Assembly (NCBI GenBank): GCA_934130375.1
Contig: CAKOXW010000003.1
Span: 62,001 to 126,000 of the forward strand
Length of the DNA stretch: 64,000 nt
Source of the DNA: an uncultured Bacilli bacterium
Lineage (GTDB): Bacteria; Bacillota_I; Bacilli_A; RF39; UBA660
Direction of reading: 5' to 3'
How positions within the stretch are numbered: position 1 is the first letter of the stretch; the number at the start of each line of letters is the position of its first letter. The translations under genes were made by a program, and so were the position numbers. Under the pieces are notes generated by a model that saw nothing but the letters and a program-made list of their open reading frames with translations, did no database searches and had not been told where the DNA came from. This document shows, piece after piece, positions 51,622 to 60,477 of the stretch.

Positions 51622-53793
51622 ATGAAAAAAGTTTTCGAATTAGATTTTAGAGGAAGAAAATTAGTTGTTGAACATGGGGAACTTGCTAAACAAGCTGCTG
51701 GTGCAGTTTTAGTTCGTTATGGTGATACAGTTACATTAGGTACTACAACAGTATCAAAGGAATGTGATATTTTATCTGATTTTTTTCCATTAACAGTTGT
51801 TTATATGGAAAAGCAATATGCAGTAGGTAAAATACCAGGTGGATTTATTAAAAGAGAAGGTCGTCCAACCGATGCAGCAACATTATGCGCAAGAATGATA
51901 GATAGACCAATGCGTCCTTTATTTCCAGAAGATTTTAGAAATAAGGTAGATGTAGTTAATGAAATATTATCTGTTGATCAAGATAATACTCCAGAAATGA
52001 CAGCATTATTTGCATCTTCTTTAGCAGTTTGTATAAGTGAAATACCATTTAATGGTCCAGTTGCTGGTGTTAAGGTTGGTAGAGTAAATGGAGAATTAAT
52101 CATTAACCCAACTGTTGAGCAAGTAGAACAAAGTGATATTGAACTTACTGTTGCTGGTACTAAAGATGCAGTTAACATGGTTGAATCAGGTTCAAAAGAA
52201 GTATCTGAAGATGATATGTTAGATGCTATTATGTTTGGTCATGAGGCTATTAAAGAGTTAATTGAATTCCAAGAAGAAATTATTAAAGAAGTTGGAAAAG
52301 AAAAAATGGTATATGAGGTTTTAGACATTGAAACTAGTTTAAGAGAAGAAGTAGAAGCAATGGCTAAAAAAGAAATGCTTGAATCAATTAAGATAGTTGA
52401 TAAATTAGAAAGAAATGAAGCAGTAGAAAGATTAAAAGAAGAAGTTGTAAAGCATTATACTGATGCAAATAGTGAGATGGATGATGTTTTACTTGATACT
52501 TTAATTACTAAAGTTAAATTAGTTTTAGCTGATATTGAAAAGGCTGAATTTAGAAGATTAGTTGCTGATGAAAAGATTAGACCAGATGGAAGAAAAGTTG
52601 ATGAAATCAGGCCACTAAGTGCGTCTATTGATATTTTGCCAAGACCTCATGGTTCAGCACTATTTACAAGAGGACAAACACAAGCATTAAGTGTTACTAC
52701 TTTGGGAAGTTTAAATGATAACCAAATATTAGATGGACTTGGAATAGAGGATTCTAAAAGATTTATGTTACATTACAATTTTCCTCAATTTAGTGTTGGT
52801 GAAACAGGAAGATATGGTTCACCTGGTAGAAGAGAAATTGGACATGGTGCATTAGGTGAAAGAGCACTTGCTCAAGTAATTCCATCTGAAGAAGAATTTC
52901 CATATACAATAAGAGTTGTATCTGAAATATTAGAATCAAATGGTTCATCTTCTCAAGCATCAATTTGTGCTGGATGTTTATCATTGATGGCAGCAGGTGT
53001 ACCAATTAAAGCACCAGTTGCAGGTATTGCGATGGGATTATTAACAAATGGTAAAAACTATACAATATTAACTGATATTCAAGGTATGGAAGATCATTTA
53101 GGAGATATGGATTTTAAAGTTGCTGGTACTAGAAAAGGTATTTGTGCACTTCAAATGGATATTAAGATTAAAGGTATTACAAAGACAATTATGAAAGAGG
53201 CTCTTGCGCAAGCTAAAAAAGCAAGAATGCAAATACTTGATTTAATGGAAAGTGTAATTCCTGAACCAAGAAAAGAATTATCTAAGTATGCTCCAAAAGT
53301 TGAAACATTTACAATTAATCCAGATAAGATTAAGGATGTAATTGGTAAGGGTGGAGAAATGATTACTAAGATTATCTTAGAAGCAAGTAATGTTAAGACA
53401 GTTAATGATATTAATGCTGTAAAAGTTGATTTAGAAGATGATGGTAGAGTAATTATTTACCATAAAGATAAAGATATAATTAAGAAAACTAGAGAAATGA
53501 TTGAATCTGTAGTAAGAGAAGTTGAAGAAGGAAAAATATATGTTGGTAAAGTAGTAAAAGTAGAAGACTTCGGATGCTTTGTTGAATTATGGCCAGGTTG
53601 TGAAGGTTTAGTACATATTTCACATCTTGATACTAAGAGAGTTGAAAAAACTAGTGATGTAGTATCTGTAGGTGATGAAATTGTTGTAAAAGCAATTGGT
53701 TATGATAAGAGAGGAAAACTTAATCTATCTAGAAAAGATGTATTAGCAGAAAAGACAGCAAAGAAGAAAAAAGATAGTAAAGAAGAAGAATAA
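51622..53793 (+). CDS. pnp: Polyribonucleotide nucleotidyltransferase
   Basis: 723 residues. Two RNase PH domains (about 1-220 and 300-540, the second with GRREIGHGALGERAL), then a KH domain (about 553-615, INPDKIKDVIGKGGEMI) and an S1 domain (about 620-690, VGKVVKVEDFGCFVEL). The trimeric enzyme degrades RNA 3' to 5' with phosphate. AGGAGG precedes the ATG. The C-terminus is a Lys/Glu-rich tail. RNase J is encoded nearby at 54830. Confidence 0.98.
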   Translation: MKKVFELDFRGRKLVVEHGELAKQAAGAVLVRYGDTVTLGTTTVSKECDILSDFFPLTVVYMEKQYAVGKIPGGFIKREGRPTDAATLCARMIDRPMRPLFPEDFRNKVDVVNEILSVDQDNTPEMTALFASSLAVCISEIPFNGPVAGVKVGRVNGELIINPTVEQVEQSDIELTVAGTKDAVNMVESGSKEVSEDDMLDAIMFGHEAIKELIEFQEEIIKEVGKEKMVYEVLDIETSLREEVEAMAKKEMLESIKIVDKLERNEAVERLKEEVVKHYTDANSEMDDVLLDTLITKVKLVLADIEKAEFRRLVADEKIRPDGRKVDEIRPLSASIDILPRPHGSALFTRGQTQALSVTTLGSLNDNQILDGLGIEDSKRFMLHYNFPQFSVGETGRYGSPGRREIGHGALGERALAQVIPSEEEFPYTIRVVSEILESNGSSSQASICAGCLSLMAAGVPIKAPVAGIAMGLLTNGKNYTILTDIQGMEDHLGDMDFKVAGTRKGICALQMDIKIKGITKTIMKEALAQAKKARMQILDLMESVIPEPRKELSKYAPKVETFTINPDKIKDVIGKGGEMITKIILEASNVKTVNDINAVKVDLEDDGRVIIYHKDKDIIKKTREMIESVVREVEEGKIYVGKVVKVEDFGCFVELWPGCEGLVHISHLDTKRVEKTSDVVSVGDEIVVKAIGYDKRGKLNLSRKDVLAEKTAKKKKDSKEEE

Positions 53794-53806
53794 AAATCTT
53801 CTTTTT
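53779..53806 (+). terminator. Intrinsic terminator after pnp
   Basis: AAAGAAGA (53779-53786) pairs with TCTTCTTT (53797-53804), then T. Confidence 0.65.
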
Positions 53807-53860
53807 GCTTTACATAATAAAAGAAATATAGTAAATTAACAATGAATGGAGGTGTTGTTT

Positions 53861-54820
53861 ATGCTTAAGATATATAAAACAGTTGATGAAAAAGGTTTGT
53901 TTAGAGAAACTGATAAAATTGAAAAAGGCGTATGGATTAATTTAGTAAATCCATCAACTGGTGAAATAAATAATTTAATTAATTCTATTGGTATCAATGA
54001 AGAGTTTATTAAATATTCACTAGACCCTGAAGAAAGAGCCAGAGTAGACTATGAAGATAACCAAACACTTATAATTGTGGATATTCCTATTATGGAATCT
54101 CAAAAGGGAGATTACTCGACAATACCTCTTGGAATAATTGTAATTGGTGATGATTATTTTATAACAGTATGTATGCAAGATGTTGATATTATTAAAGATT
54201 TTTATGAGTCTAGAATAAAAGATTTTTTTACATTTAAAAAAACTAGATTTACATTACAAATACTTTACAGAAATGCGACATATTACTTGACATACTTAAA
54301 GAAGATTAATAAACAAACTGATAAGACTGAAACAAGATTACAAAAAGATTTAAGAAATGAAGAATTAATTAAGTTATTGGCATTAGAAAAATCTTTAGTA
54401 TACTTTACAACATCTTTAAAATCTAATGAACTTGTCATGGAAAGATTATTAAGAGGCAATGTATTAAAATTGTATGATGATGATAAAGATTACTTACAAG
54501 ATGCGATAATTGAAAATAAGCAGGCAATAGAAATGGTTACTATATCAAGAGATATTTTAACTGGTACTACTAATGCTTATGCATCAATTATATCTAATAA
54601 TTTAAATATGGTTATGAAATTTTTAGCAGCTGTAACAATAGTATTTTCAATTCCAACAATTGTATCAGGTATTTGGGGTATGAATGTTGGTGGAATATTA
54701 TTTGCTGATAATAAATATGGTTTCTTTATAGTTATAGGTATTGCAATAATATTATCATTTATATCTTATTTATGGTTAAAAAGAAGAGATATGTGGACAA
54801 GTAAAAAGAACTCAAAATAA
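53861..54820 (+). CDS. corA: CorA-family divalent cation channel
   Basis: 319 residues. A soluble N-terminal domain with long coiled helices is followed by two C-terminal membrane helices (about 257-280 and 292-312). The GMN selectivity signature is seen as IWGMNVGG between them. CorA proteins import magnesium, some cobalt or zinc. The ATG at 53861, eight bases after GGAGG, is chosen over an in-frame ATG at 53846 that lies before that site. It converges with rnj and shares a two-way terminator. Confidence 0.93.
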   Translation: MLKIYKTVDEKGLFRETDKIEKGVWINLVNPSTGEINNLINSIGINEEFIKYSLDPEERARVDYEDNQTLIIVDIPIMESQKGDYSTIPLGIIVIGDDYFITVCMQDVDIIKDFYESRIKDFFTFKKTRFTLQILYRNATYYLTYLKKINKQTDKTETRLQKDLRNEELIKLLALEKSLVYFTTSLKSNELVMERLLRGNVLKLYDDDKDYLQDAIIENKQAIEMVTISRDILTGTTNAYASIISNNLNMVMKFLAAVTIVFSIPTIVSGIWGMNVGGILFADNKYGFFIVIGIAIILSFISYLWLKRRDMWTSKKNSK

Positions 54821-54838
54821 CAATGAGTTCTATTTTTT
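54807..54838. terminator. Bidirectional terminator between corA and rnj
   Basis: AGAACTCA (54807-54814) and TGAGTTCT (54824-54831), with T run on the plus strand and A-rich (T on the minus) sequence on the left. Confidence 0.7.
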
Positions 54839-56503
54839 TATTTCTAAAAATACAGGTAATATTAAAGGTTTTCTTCCAGTTTCAGAAACAACATAATGAC
54901 TTACATCTTGAATTAATAATGTTTTTAAATCATTATAGTTATTTTTAGTTGCTTTAATATTCTTTCTAATGCTATCACTAGCACAATTAGATATTCTACT
55001 TAATAATTCTTCATTTTCATTTACAAGTACAAATCCTCTTGTTGTAATATTTACATTACCAATTAATTCTTTGGTATCTTCATTAATATTGGCAATAAGT
55101 ACCATAATACCATCGTTAGCCATTAAAACTCTATCTCTAATAACTATGCCACCAATATCACCAATTCTATTACCATCAACATATACATCTCCTGCAGTAA
55201 CAGTCCCTTCTTTTTTACATGAATCTTTTGTGATATTAAGTATATCACCATTATCCATAATGAATATATTTTCTTTTTTCATTCCACAATCTATTGCTAG
55301 GTCACCATGTTTTTTAAGCATTCTATATTCACCATGCATTGGCATAAAGTATTCTGGTTTGATTAGTCTTAACATAAGTTGTAATTCTTCTTCATTACCA
55401 TGTCCTGATGCATGTATATCATTTAGTGATGTATTAGTAAGAACTCTAACACCTTTTAAATATAATTGGTTAATAGTTCTTGCAATAGATGCTCCATTAC
55501 CAGGAATTGCACTTGATGAGAATACAACTATATCGTTAGGTAACAATTTAATTTGTTTGTGTGTTCCATTTGCAATTCTAGATAATGCTGCTAGTGGTTC
55601 ACCTTGAGAACCTGTACATAAAATTGTAATTTCATTTTCTTTTAATTTTAAAGCCTCATCAGCAGATACGATTACATCTTTACCATCAATATATCCAGCC
55701 TCAACTGCAATAGTAACGTTTGTTTCCATTGAACGACCAAATAATACTACTTTACGGTTATTCTTTTTACTAGTTTCAATAATATGTTTTAATCTATAAA
55801 TATTAGATGCGAAAGTAGCAATTATTAATCTTCCTGTGTGACGCGCGAATATATCGCCAAGAGCAGTATCTACTTTAAACTCACTTTTAGAGAATCCTTC
55901 AACTAGGGCGTTAGTACTATCACTCATCAATAATTTAACGCCTTTTTTACCAATTTCAGCCATTTTATGTATATTTGACATTGGCCCGATTGGTGTTAAA
56001 TCAAACTTAAAGTCACCAGTACTTACGATAACTCCATTTGGAGTATGTATAACTATTCCAAGTGAATCTGGAATAGAGTGAGTAGTATTAAAAAACTCTA
56101 CTTCGAAATGTTTAAATTTAATTTTATCATTTTCATTAATAACCTTTAAATTCTTAAAAGGTATATTTCTTTCTTCTATTTTTCTTTTAATTAATTCAGC
56201 AGCCTGATTAGGGGCATATATTGCTGGAATATTTACTTGTTGTAGTAAAAATGGTATACCACCAATATGATCTTCGTGTCCATGTGTAATAAATAAACCT
56301 TTTATTTTACTTTCATTTTCTTTTAAGAAAGTATAATCTGGAATTACATAGTCAATTCCTAGTAATTCATCTTTAGGAAACATTACACCTGAATCAATAA
56401 TGATTATTTCATCATTATGCACAAATACATACATGTTTTTTCCAACTTCACCAAGTCCACCTAATGCGATTACCTGTGTATTTCCGTTTTCAAAAAACTT
56501 CAT
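54830..56503 (-). CDS. rnj: Ribonuclease J
   Basis: 557 residues. A metallo-beta-lactamase/beta-CASP nuclease with FITHGHEDHIGGIP near residue 73-86, the beta-CASP motifs (LMSDSTNAL, GRSMETN, CTGSQGEPLAALSRI) and the HASGHGNEEELQLML motif C, followed by the RNase J C-terminal region. It degrades and matures mRNA from the 5' end and also cleaves internally. The ATG at 56503 is preferred: AAAGGAG lies seven bases before it, inside the longer frame that could begin at 56518. The promoter on the minus strand is TAGACA (56567-56572) and TATAAT (56544-56549), spacer 17. Confidence 0.95.
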   Translation of the reverse strand: MKFFENGNTQVIALGGLGEVGKNMYVFVHNDEIIIIDSGVMFPKDELLGIDYVIPDYTFLKENESKIKGLFITHGHEDHIGGIPFLLQQVNIPAIYAPNQAAELIKRKIEERNIPFKNLKVINENDKIKFKHFEVEFFNTTHSIPDSLGIVIHTPNGVIVSTGDFKFDLTPIGPMSNIHKMAEIGKKGVKLLMSDSTNALVEGFSKSEFKVDTALGDIFARHTGRLIIATFASNIYRLKHIIETSKKNNRKVVLFGRSMETNVTIAVEAGYIDGKDVIVSADEALKLKENEITILCTGSQGEPLAALSRIANGTHKQIKLLPNDIVVFSSSAIPGNGASIARTINQLYLKGVRVLTNTSLNDIHASGHGNEEELQLMLRLIKPEYFMPMHGEYRMLKKHGDLAIDCGMKKENIFIMDNGDILNITKDSCKKEGTVTAGDVYVDGNRIGDIGGIVIRDRVLMANDGIMVLIANINEDTKELIGNVNITTRGFVLVNENEELLSRISNCASDSIRKNIKATKNNYNDLKTLLIQDVSHYVVSETGRKPLILPVFLEIKK

Positions 56504-56543
56504 TTTTTCTCCTTTCATTCAATTAAAAAGAACAACCTAGTTC

Positions 56544-56572
56544 ATTATACAATAATTTTTCCCTTTTGTCTA
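56544..56572 (-). promoter_or_regulatory. rnj promoter
   Basis: On the minus strand TAGACA (complement of 56567-56572) and TATAAT (complement of 56544-56549) are 17 bases apart. Further upstream, between 56580 and 56660, the motif AACATAT or its complement recurs near 56602 and 56633; GAAATATGT occurs twice (near 56596 and 56658). These repeats look like binding sites shared by the two divergent promoters. Confidence 0.6.
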
Positions 56573-56675
56573 TTACTATTTTTTAACACATTTTTGAAAT
56601 ATGTTAAAAAAATGAGAAAAATTTAACATATTTTCTAGATATGTAAAAAATGATATTGAAATATGTATCAATTAT

Positions 56676-56704
56676 TTGTCTATTATCTTCATTTGTGGTA
56701 CAAT
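56676..56704 (+). promoter_or_regulatory. Promoter of the ykgJ-like / ftsY operon
   Basis: TTGTCT at 56676-56681 and TACAAT at 56699-56704, spacer 17, with an extended -10 TG at 56696. Confidence 0.65.
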
Positions 56705-56731
56705 AAATGGTATAGGTTTAAGGTGGAGAGT

Positions 56732-57004
56732 ATGAGAGAATTTAAATGTAATAGATGTGGCGTTTGTTGTAAACATGTTGCGGATGTAGAAGAAGCAGAA
56801 TTTCTTGATAGAGGTGATGGCGTTTGTAAGTACTATGACGATAACTTAAAAAAATGCACAATCTATGACTTTAGACCAGATATATGTAGAGTTGATAAGA
56901 TGTACCAAAGATATAAATCAAAAATGACTTGGGATGAATATCTAGATGCATCTTATGAAGCATGTGATAAATTAAGAGAAATGGAAAAAAGTAAAAACAA
57001 CTAG
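56732..57004 (+). CDS. YkgJ-type zinc/iron cysteine-cluster protein
   Basis: 90 residues with the family pattern FKCNRCGVCCKHV near residues 4-16, a further Cys in GVCKYY, CTIYDFRPDICR near 44-55 and a final Cys in YEACDKL. The eight-cysteine cluster in YkgJ-family proteins is thought to bind iron or zinc, function unknown. The start ATG at 56732 follows AAGGTGGAG; an earlier in-frame ATG at 56663 lies upstream of the promoter. It is cotranscribed with ftsY, nine bases away. Confidence 0.85.
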   Translation: MREFKCNRCGVCCKHVADVEEAEFLDRGDGVCKYYDDNLKKCTIYDFRPDICRVDKMYQRYKSKMTWDEYLDASYEACDKLREMEKSKNN

Positions 57005-57012
57005 GAGGGTAT

Positions 57013-57990
57013 ATGGGTTTATTTGATAAGATAAAAAATATATTTAGTGATAAAAAAGAAATAAATGAAAATACAGTAAAGTATGAAGAGGGGCTTTCAA
57101 AAACAAGGGTGGAATTTACTTCTAAATTAGGTAAGTTATCTAAGAAGTACAAGGAAGTTACTAGTGATTATTTTGATGAATTAGAAGAAATATTAATCAT
57201 GGCAGATGTTGGTGTTAATACTGTTATGGAATTTATGGATAGATTAAAAGATAGAGTTAAAAAGGAACATATTACTGATACTGATATGTTAAAAGAGGTA
57301 ATTGTTGATGAATTATTTGTAATTTATGTAGAGGGTGAAATATTAACTAATAAGATTAAATTTAATGAAAATGGTCCTACTGTATTATTGTTTGTAGGTG
57401 TTAATGGTGTTGGTAAGACAACTTCTATTGCTAAATTAGGGTATTTATTAAAAAAACAAGGTAAGAAGGTATTATTTGTTGCTGGAGATACTTTTAGAGC
57501 AGGTGCAAAAGAACAACTTGTTATGTGGGGAAATAGATTAGATGTACCTGTTGTTACAAATGAATCAACTGATCCTTCTGCTGTTATATATGATGGTATT
57601 AAGAAGTCTTTGGATGAGAATTTTGATGTTGTATTAATAGATACTGCTGGTAGATTACAAAATAAAGTTAATTTAATGAAGGAACTTGAGAAGATTAATA
57701 AAGTAATTGGTAAGCAAATAGAAGGTGCTCCTCATGAAACATTGCTTGTAATTGATGCTACTACTGGTCAAAATGGTATTAGTCAAGCAGAGGCTTTTAA
57801 AGAAATAACTAATATTACGGGTATTATTCTTACTAAGTTAGATGGTACTGCTAAAGGTGGAATTGTGCTTGCTATAAAAGAAAGCATTAATATTCCAGTT
57901 AAATATGTTGGATTAGGTGAGAAAATGGAAGATTTAATTCCATTTGATATTGAAAATTATATTTATGGTTTATTTAAGGATATGGTATAA
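57013..57990 (+). CDS. ftsY: Signal recognition particle receptor
   Basis: 325 residues: a short acidic/basic A-like region, an N domain of helices (about 25-110) and the G domain with GVNGVGKTTS near residues 129-138, DTFRAGAKEQL, LIDTAGR and GIILTKLDGTAKGG. FtsY docks ribosome-SRP complexes at the membrane and reciprocally activates the Ffh GTPase. The stop overlaps the next start (ATAATG), which supports an ftsY-ylxM-ffh operon. Confidence 0.97.
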   Translation: MGLFDKIKNIFSDKKEINENTVKYEEGLSKTRVEFTSKLGKLSKKYKEVTSDYFDELEEILIMADVGVNTVMEFMDRLKDRVKKEHITDTDMLKEVIVDELFVIYVEGEILTNKIKFNENGPTVLLFVGVNGVGKTTSIAKLGYLLKKQGKKVLFVAGDTFRAGAKEQLVMWGNRLDVPVVTNESTDPSAVIYDGIKKSLDENFDVVLIDTAGRLQNKVNLMKELEKINKVIGKQIEGAPHETLLVIDATTGQNGISQAEAFKEITNITGIILTKLDGTAKGGIVLAIKESINIPVKYVGLGEKMEDLIPFDIENYIYGLFKDMV

Positions 57991-58283
57991 TGAAAGAGAG
58001 AATATATTTAAATAATTTGTACGATATATATGGGGAGTTATTAGATAGTAAGAAAAAAGAGTATTTTGAAATGTATTACTTTGATAATCTTTCACTACAA
58101 GAGATTAGTGATAATCTAGGTGTTTCAAGAAATGCTATATTTAAACAAATTAAGAATGCTGAGGCTAAGTTGTTGTTTTATGAAGAAAAATTAGAACTTT
58201 TTAAAAAGAAAGAAGTTTTAAATGAGGTAATAGAAAATACTAGTGGAAGTATAAAAGAAAAATTAGAAAGTATAAGTTGGTGA
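57990..58283 (+). CDS. ylxM: YlxM-family SRP-associated helix-turn-helix protein
   Basis: 97 residues with a sigma-70 region-4-like helix-turn-helix (LSLQEISDNLGVSRNAIFKQIKNAEAKL near residues 33-60). YlxM proteins lie between ftsY and ffh in Firmicutes and modulate SRP assembly. It overlaps ftsY and ends four bases before ffh. Confidence 0.93.
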   Translation: MKERIYLNNLYDIYGELLDSKKKEYFEMYYFDNLSLQEISDNLGVSRNAIFKQIKNAEAKLLFYEEKLELFKKKEVLNEVIENTSGSIKEKLESISW

Positions 58284-58287
58284 TACA

Positions 58288-59592
58288 ATGTTTGAAAATT
58301 TGGGGAATAGACTTCAGGATGCAGTTCATAAAATAAAAGGTTATGGTAAAATTACTGAAGATAATATTAGTGATATTATAAAAGAAGTTAGAATTGCACT
58401 TTTAGAAGCTGATGTTAATTATAAAGTTGTAAAAGAATTTGTTGCTAATGTAAAAGAAAAAGCATTAGGTACAGAAGTAAATAGTAGTTTAAAACCTGCT
58501 GAAGTATTTTTAAAAATATTAAAAGATGAATTAACTTCATTATTAGGTACAGAAAAAGTACCTCTTGTGAATAATAAATTTAATGTAGTTATGCTAGTTG
58601 GATTACAAGGTAGTGGTAAAACTACTCATATCGGAAAACTAGGTAATTGGGTAAGAAAAAAGTACAAGAAAAATCCTATGTTTATTGCATGTGATATTTA
58701 TAGACCTGCTGCTATAGAGCAATTAAAACAACTTGGTCGTGAACTTAATATATATGTTTATAGTGAGGACTCTAAGGATGCAGTTTCAATTGCAGAGAAT
58801 GGAATTAAGTATGCAAAAGAAAATGGATATGATTATGTATTTATAGATACTGCTGGTAGATTGCATATTGATGATACATTAATGAATGAACTTATTAATA
58901 TGAATGAGATTATTAAACCCGATGAAATACTTTTAGTAATAGATAGTATGATTGGACAGGATGCTATAAATGTAATAGAGGGATTTAATAGTAAATTACC
59001 TTTAACTGGTACAATTCTTACTAAATTAGATGGTGATACTAAGGGTGGTGTTGCACTATCTGTTAGACATTTAACTAATATACCAATTAAATTTGTTGGT
59101 ACTAGTGAAAAAATGGATGGTATCATGGAATTTGATACCGATAGAATGGTAGGTAGAATTCTTGGTGAAGGTGATATTCAATCATTAATAGAGCATGCTG
59201 AAGAGGTAATTGATGAAGAGGCCGCTAAGAAGGCTGCTAAAAGATTAAATAGTGGTAAATTTGATTTAGAAGATTTCTTAGAACAATTAAAACAAGTTAA
59301 GAAGCTTGGACCTCTTGAGAATATGTTAAAATTAATTCCAGGAGCATCAAAGATGGGCCTTAATAATATAACTATTGACCCTAAGCAAATTGCACATATA
59401 GAAGCAATAATACAATCAATGACAATTAAGGAAAGACAAAATCCAGATATAATAAAAGCATCAAGAAAAATAAGAATAGCAAATGGTAGTGGCACTTCTG
59501 TTCAAGAAGTGAATAGATTATTAACTCAGTTTGAGCAAATGAAAAAAATGATGAAACAATTTAAAAATGGCAATATGAAATTACCATTTTAG
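58288..59592 (+). CDS. ffh: Signal recognition particle protein
   Basis: 434 residues: N domain, G domain with GLQGSGKTTH near residues 105-114, DIYRPAAIEQL, IDTAGRLH and GTILTKLDGDTKGG, then a Met-rich M domain (about 300-434; GMN-type loops reduced, ending EQMKKMMKQFKNGNMKLPF) that binds signal peptides and SRP RNA. It targets membrane and secreted proteins cotranslationally. GTGATACAATG precedes with a weak ribosome site, so coupling to ylxM is likely. No SRP RNA was found in this window. Confidence 0.97.
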   Translation: MFENLGNRLQDAVHKIKGYGKITEDNISDIIKEVRIALLEADVNYKVVKEFVANVKEKALGTEVNSSLKPAEVFLKILKDELTSLLGTEKVPLVNNKFNVVMLVGLQGSGKTTHIGKLGNWVRKKYKKNPMFIACDIYRPAAIEQLKQLGRELNIYVYSEDSKDAVSIAENGIKYAKENGYDYVFIDTAGRLHIDDTLMNELINMNEIIKPDEILLVIDSMIGQDAINVIEGFNSKLPLTGTILTKLDGDTKGGVALSVRHLTNIPIKFVGTSEKMDGIMEFDTDRMVGRILGEGDIQSLIEHAEEVIDEEAAKKAAKRLNSGKFDLEDFLEQLKQVKKLGPLENMLKLIPGASKMGLNNITIDPKQIAHIEAIIQSMTIKERQNPDIIKASRKIRIANGSGTSVQEVNRLLTQFEQMKKMMKQFKNGNMKLPF

Positions 59593-59602
59593 GAGGAAAT
59601 GT

Positions 59603-60460
59603 ATGGATAAAATTGAAGTATTAAGAGAGAAAATCACTAGTAATAAAAATATGGATGATGCATTTAAGAAAAATATAGTAACACTTACTGATACGCTTGT
59701 TACTGTATTCCCAGATTATGATTTTAAGGCTTATGACTTTTTGAACACTTTAAGAATTGAATCTGATAATAATATGGATTCTTATACTAACTATAACAAG
59801 GATGAGAATTTATTAAAGATAAATATTGATAGGTGTTTTACTGATAGAATAGATATACAACATTTATTTTTAACAGAAATGATATTAATATCAACTGATG
59901 CTTATTCTAAGAGTGAAGACTTTAATGGTTTTAATAGAGGTGTGGCTGAAGAAATAGCAACTATTATTAATCCTGATGAATCTATGAAGAAATTAAACCC
60001 ATTATCTTCAACATTAGTAGCAGCATTTTCTAAAGTAGTTGACCCTTCAGTATTATTATCAGCATATATGAATAATGATTTAAATGAAATAGCATTTAAT
60101 TTAGAAGCAATGGGTATTAATACTGAGCAATATATGCAATTTATAGGTTATTTAGGATTATTAGATAATGAAAAATATAAAAATGTTTTTAGTGATTGTG
60201 AAAAATTACTAATTGATATGTATACTAAGAAGACTGAATATAAATTAGATAATAATTTAATGAGTAAAGAACAATTAGGTGATGCATTTGATGATTTTTC
60301 ATCTATGTTAATTACTAGTAGAAGTGAATTAATTAGTTTATATCCACATCATGATTTTAGAAATGTTAATGGTTTAGAAACAGTACAATCTGCTTTACAA
60401 ACATCAATTATAAACTTAGAGAATAGAAATAAGGAAATGGAGGAGAGTAGGAACAAATAA
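59603..60460 (+). CDS. Hypothetical protein
   Basis: 285 residues, all-helical and soluble with acidic and Asn-rich segments, no membrane part. Two regions resemble each other in wording: FKKNIVTLTDTLVTVFPDYDFKAYD near the start and FDDFSSMLITSRSELISLYPHHDF near the end, suggesting an internal repeat. No family recognised. It follows ffh by ten bases after AGGAGG, so it belongs to that operon. The terminator at 60446 overlaps its last codons. Confidence 0.7.
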   Translation: MDKIEVLREKITSNKNMDDAFKKNIVTLTDTLVTVFPDYDFKAYDFLNTLRIESDNNMDSYTNYNKDENLLKINIDRCFTDRIDIQHLFLTEMILISTDAYSKSEDFNGFNRGVAEEIATIINPDESMKKLNPLSSTLVAAFSKVVDPSVLLSAYMNNDLNEIAFNLEAMGINTEQYMQFIGYLGLLDNEKYKNVFSDCEKLLIDMYTKKTEYKLDNNLMSKEQLGDAFDDFSSMLITSRSELISLYPHHDFRNVNGLETVQSALQTSIINLENRNKEMEESRNK

Positions 60461-60471
60461 CCTACTTTTTT
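60446..60471 (+). terminator. Intrinsic terminator abutting the NCS2 gene
   Basis: AGTAGG (60446-60451) pairs with CCTACT (60461-60466), then T5. It begins inside the preceding gene and ends only six bases before the next start codon. Confidence 0.7.
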
Positions 60472-60477
60472 ACTGAT

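Noticed and set aside
54969..55607. 212-codon plus-strand frame antisense to rnj
   Set aside because: Falls wholly inside a well-conserved RNase J gene, has unusual Ser/Pro/Leu-rich composition and no promoter or ribosome site.
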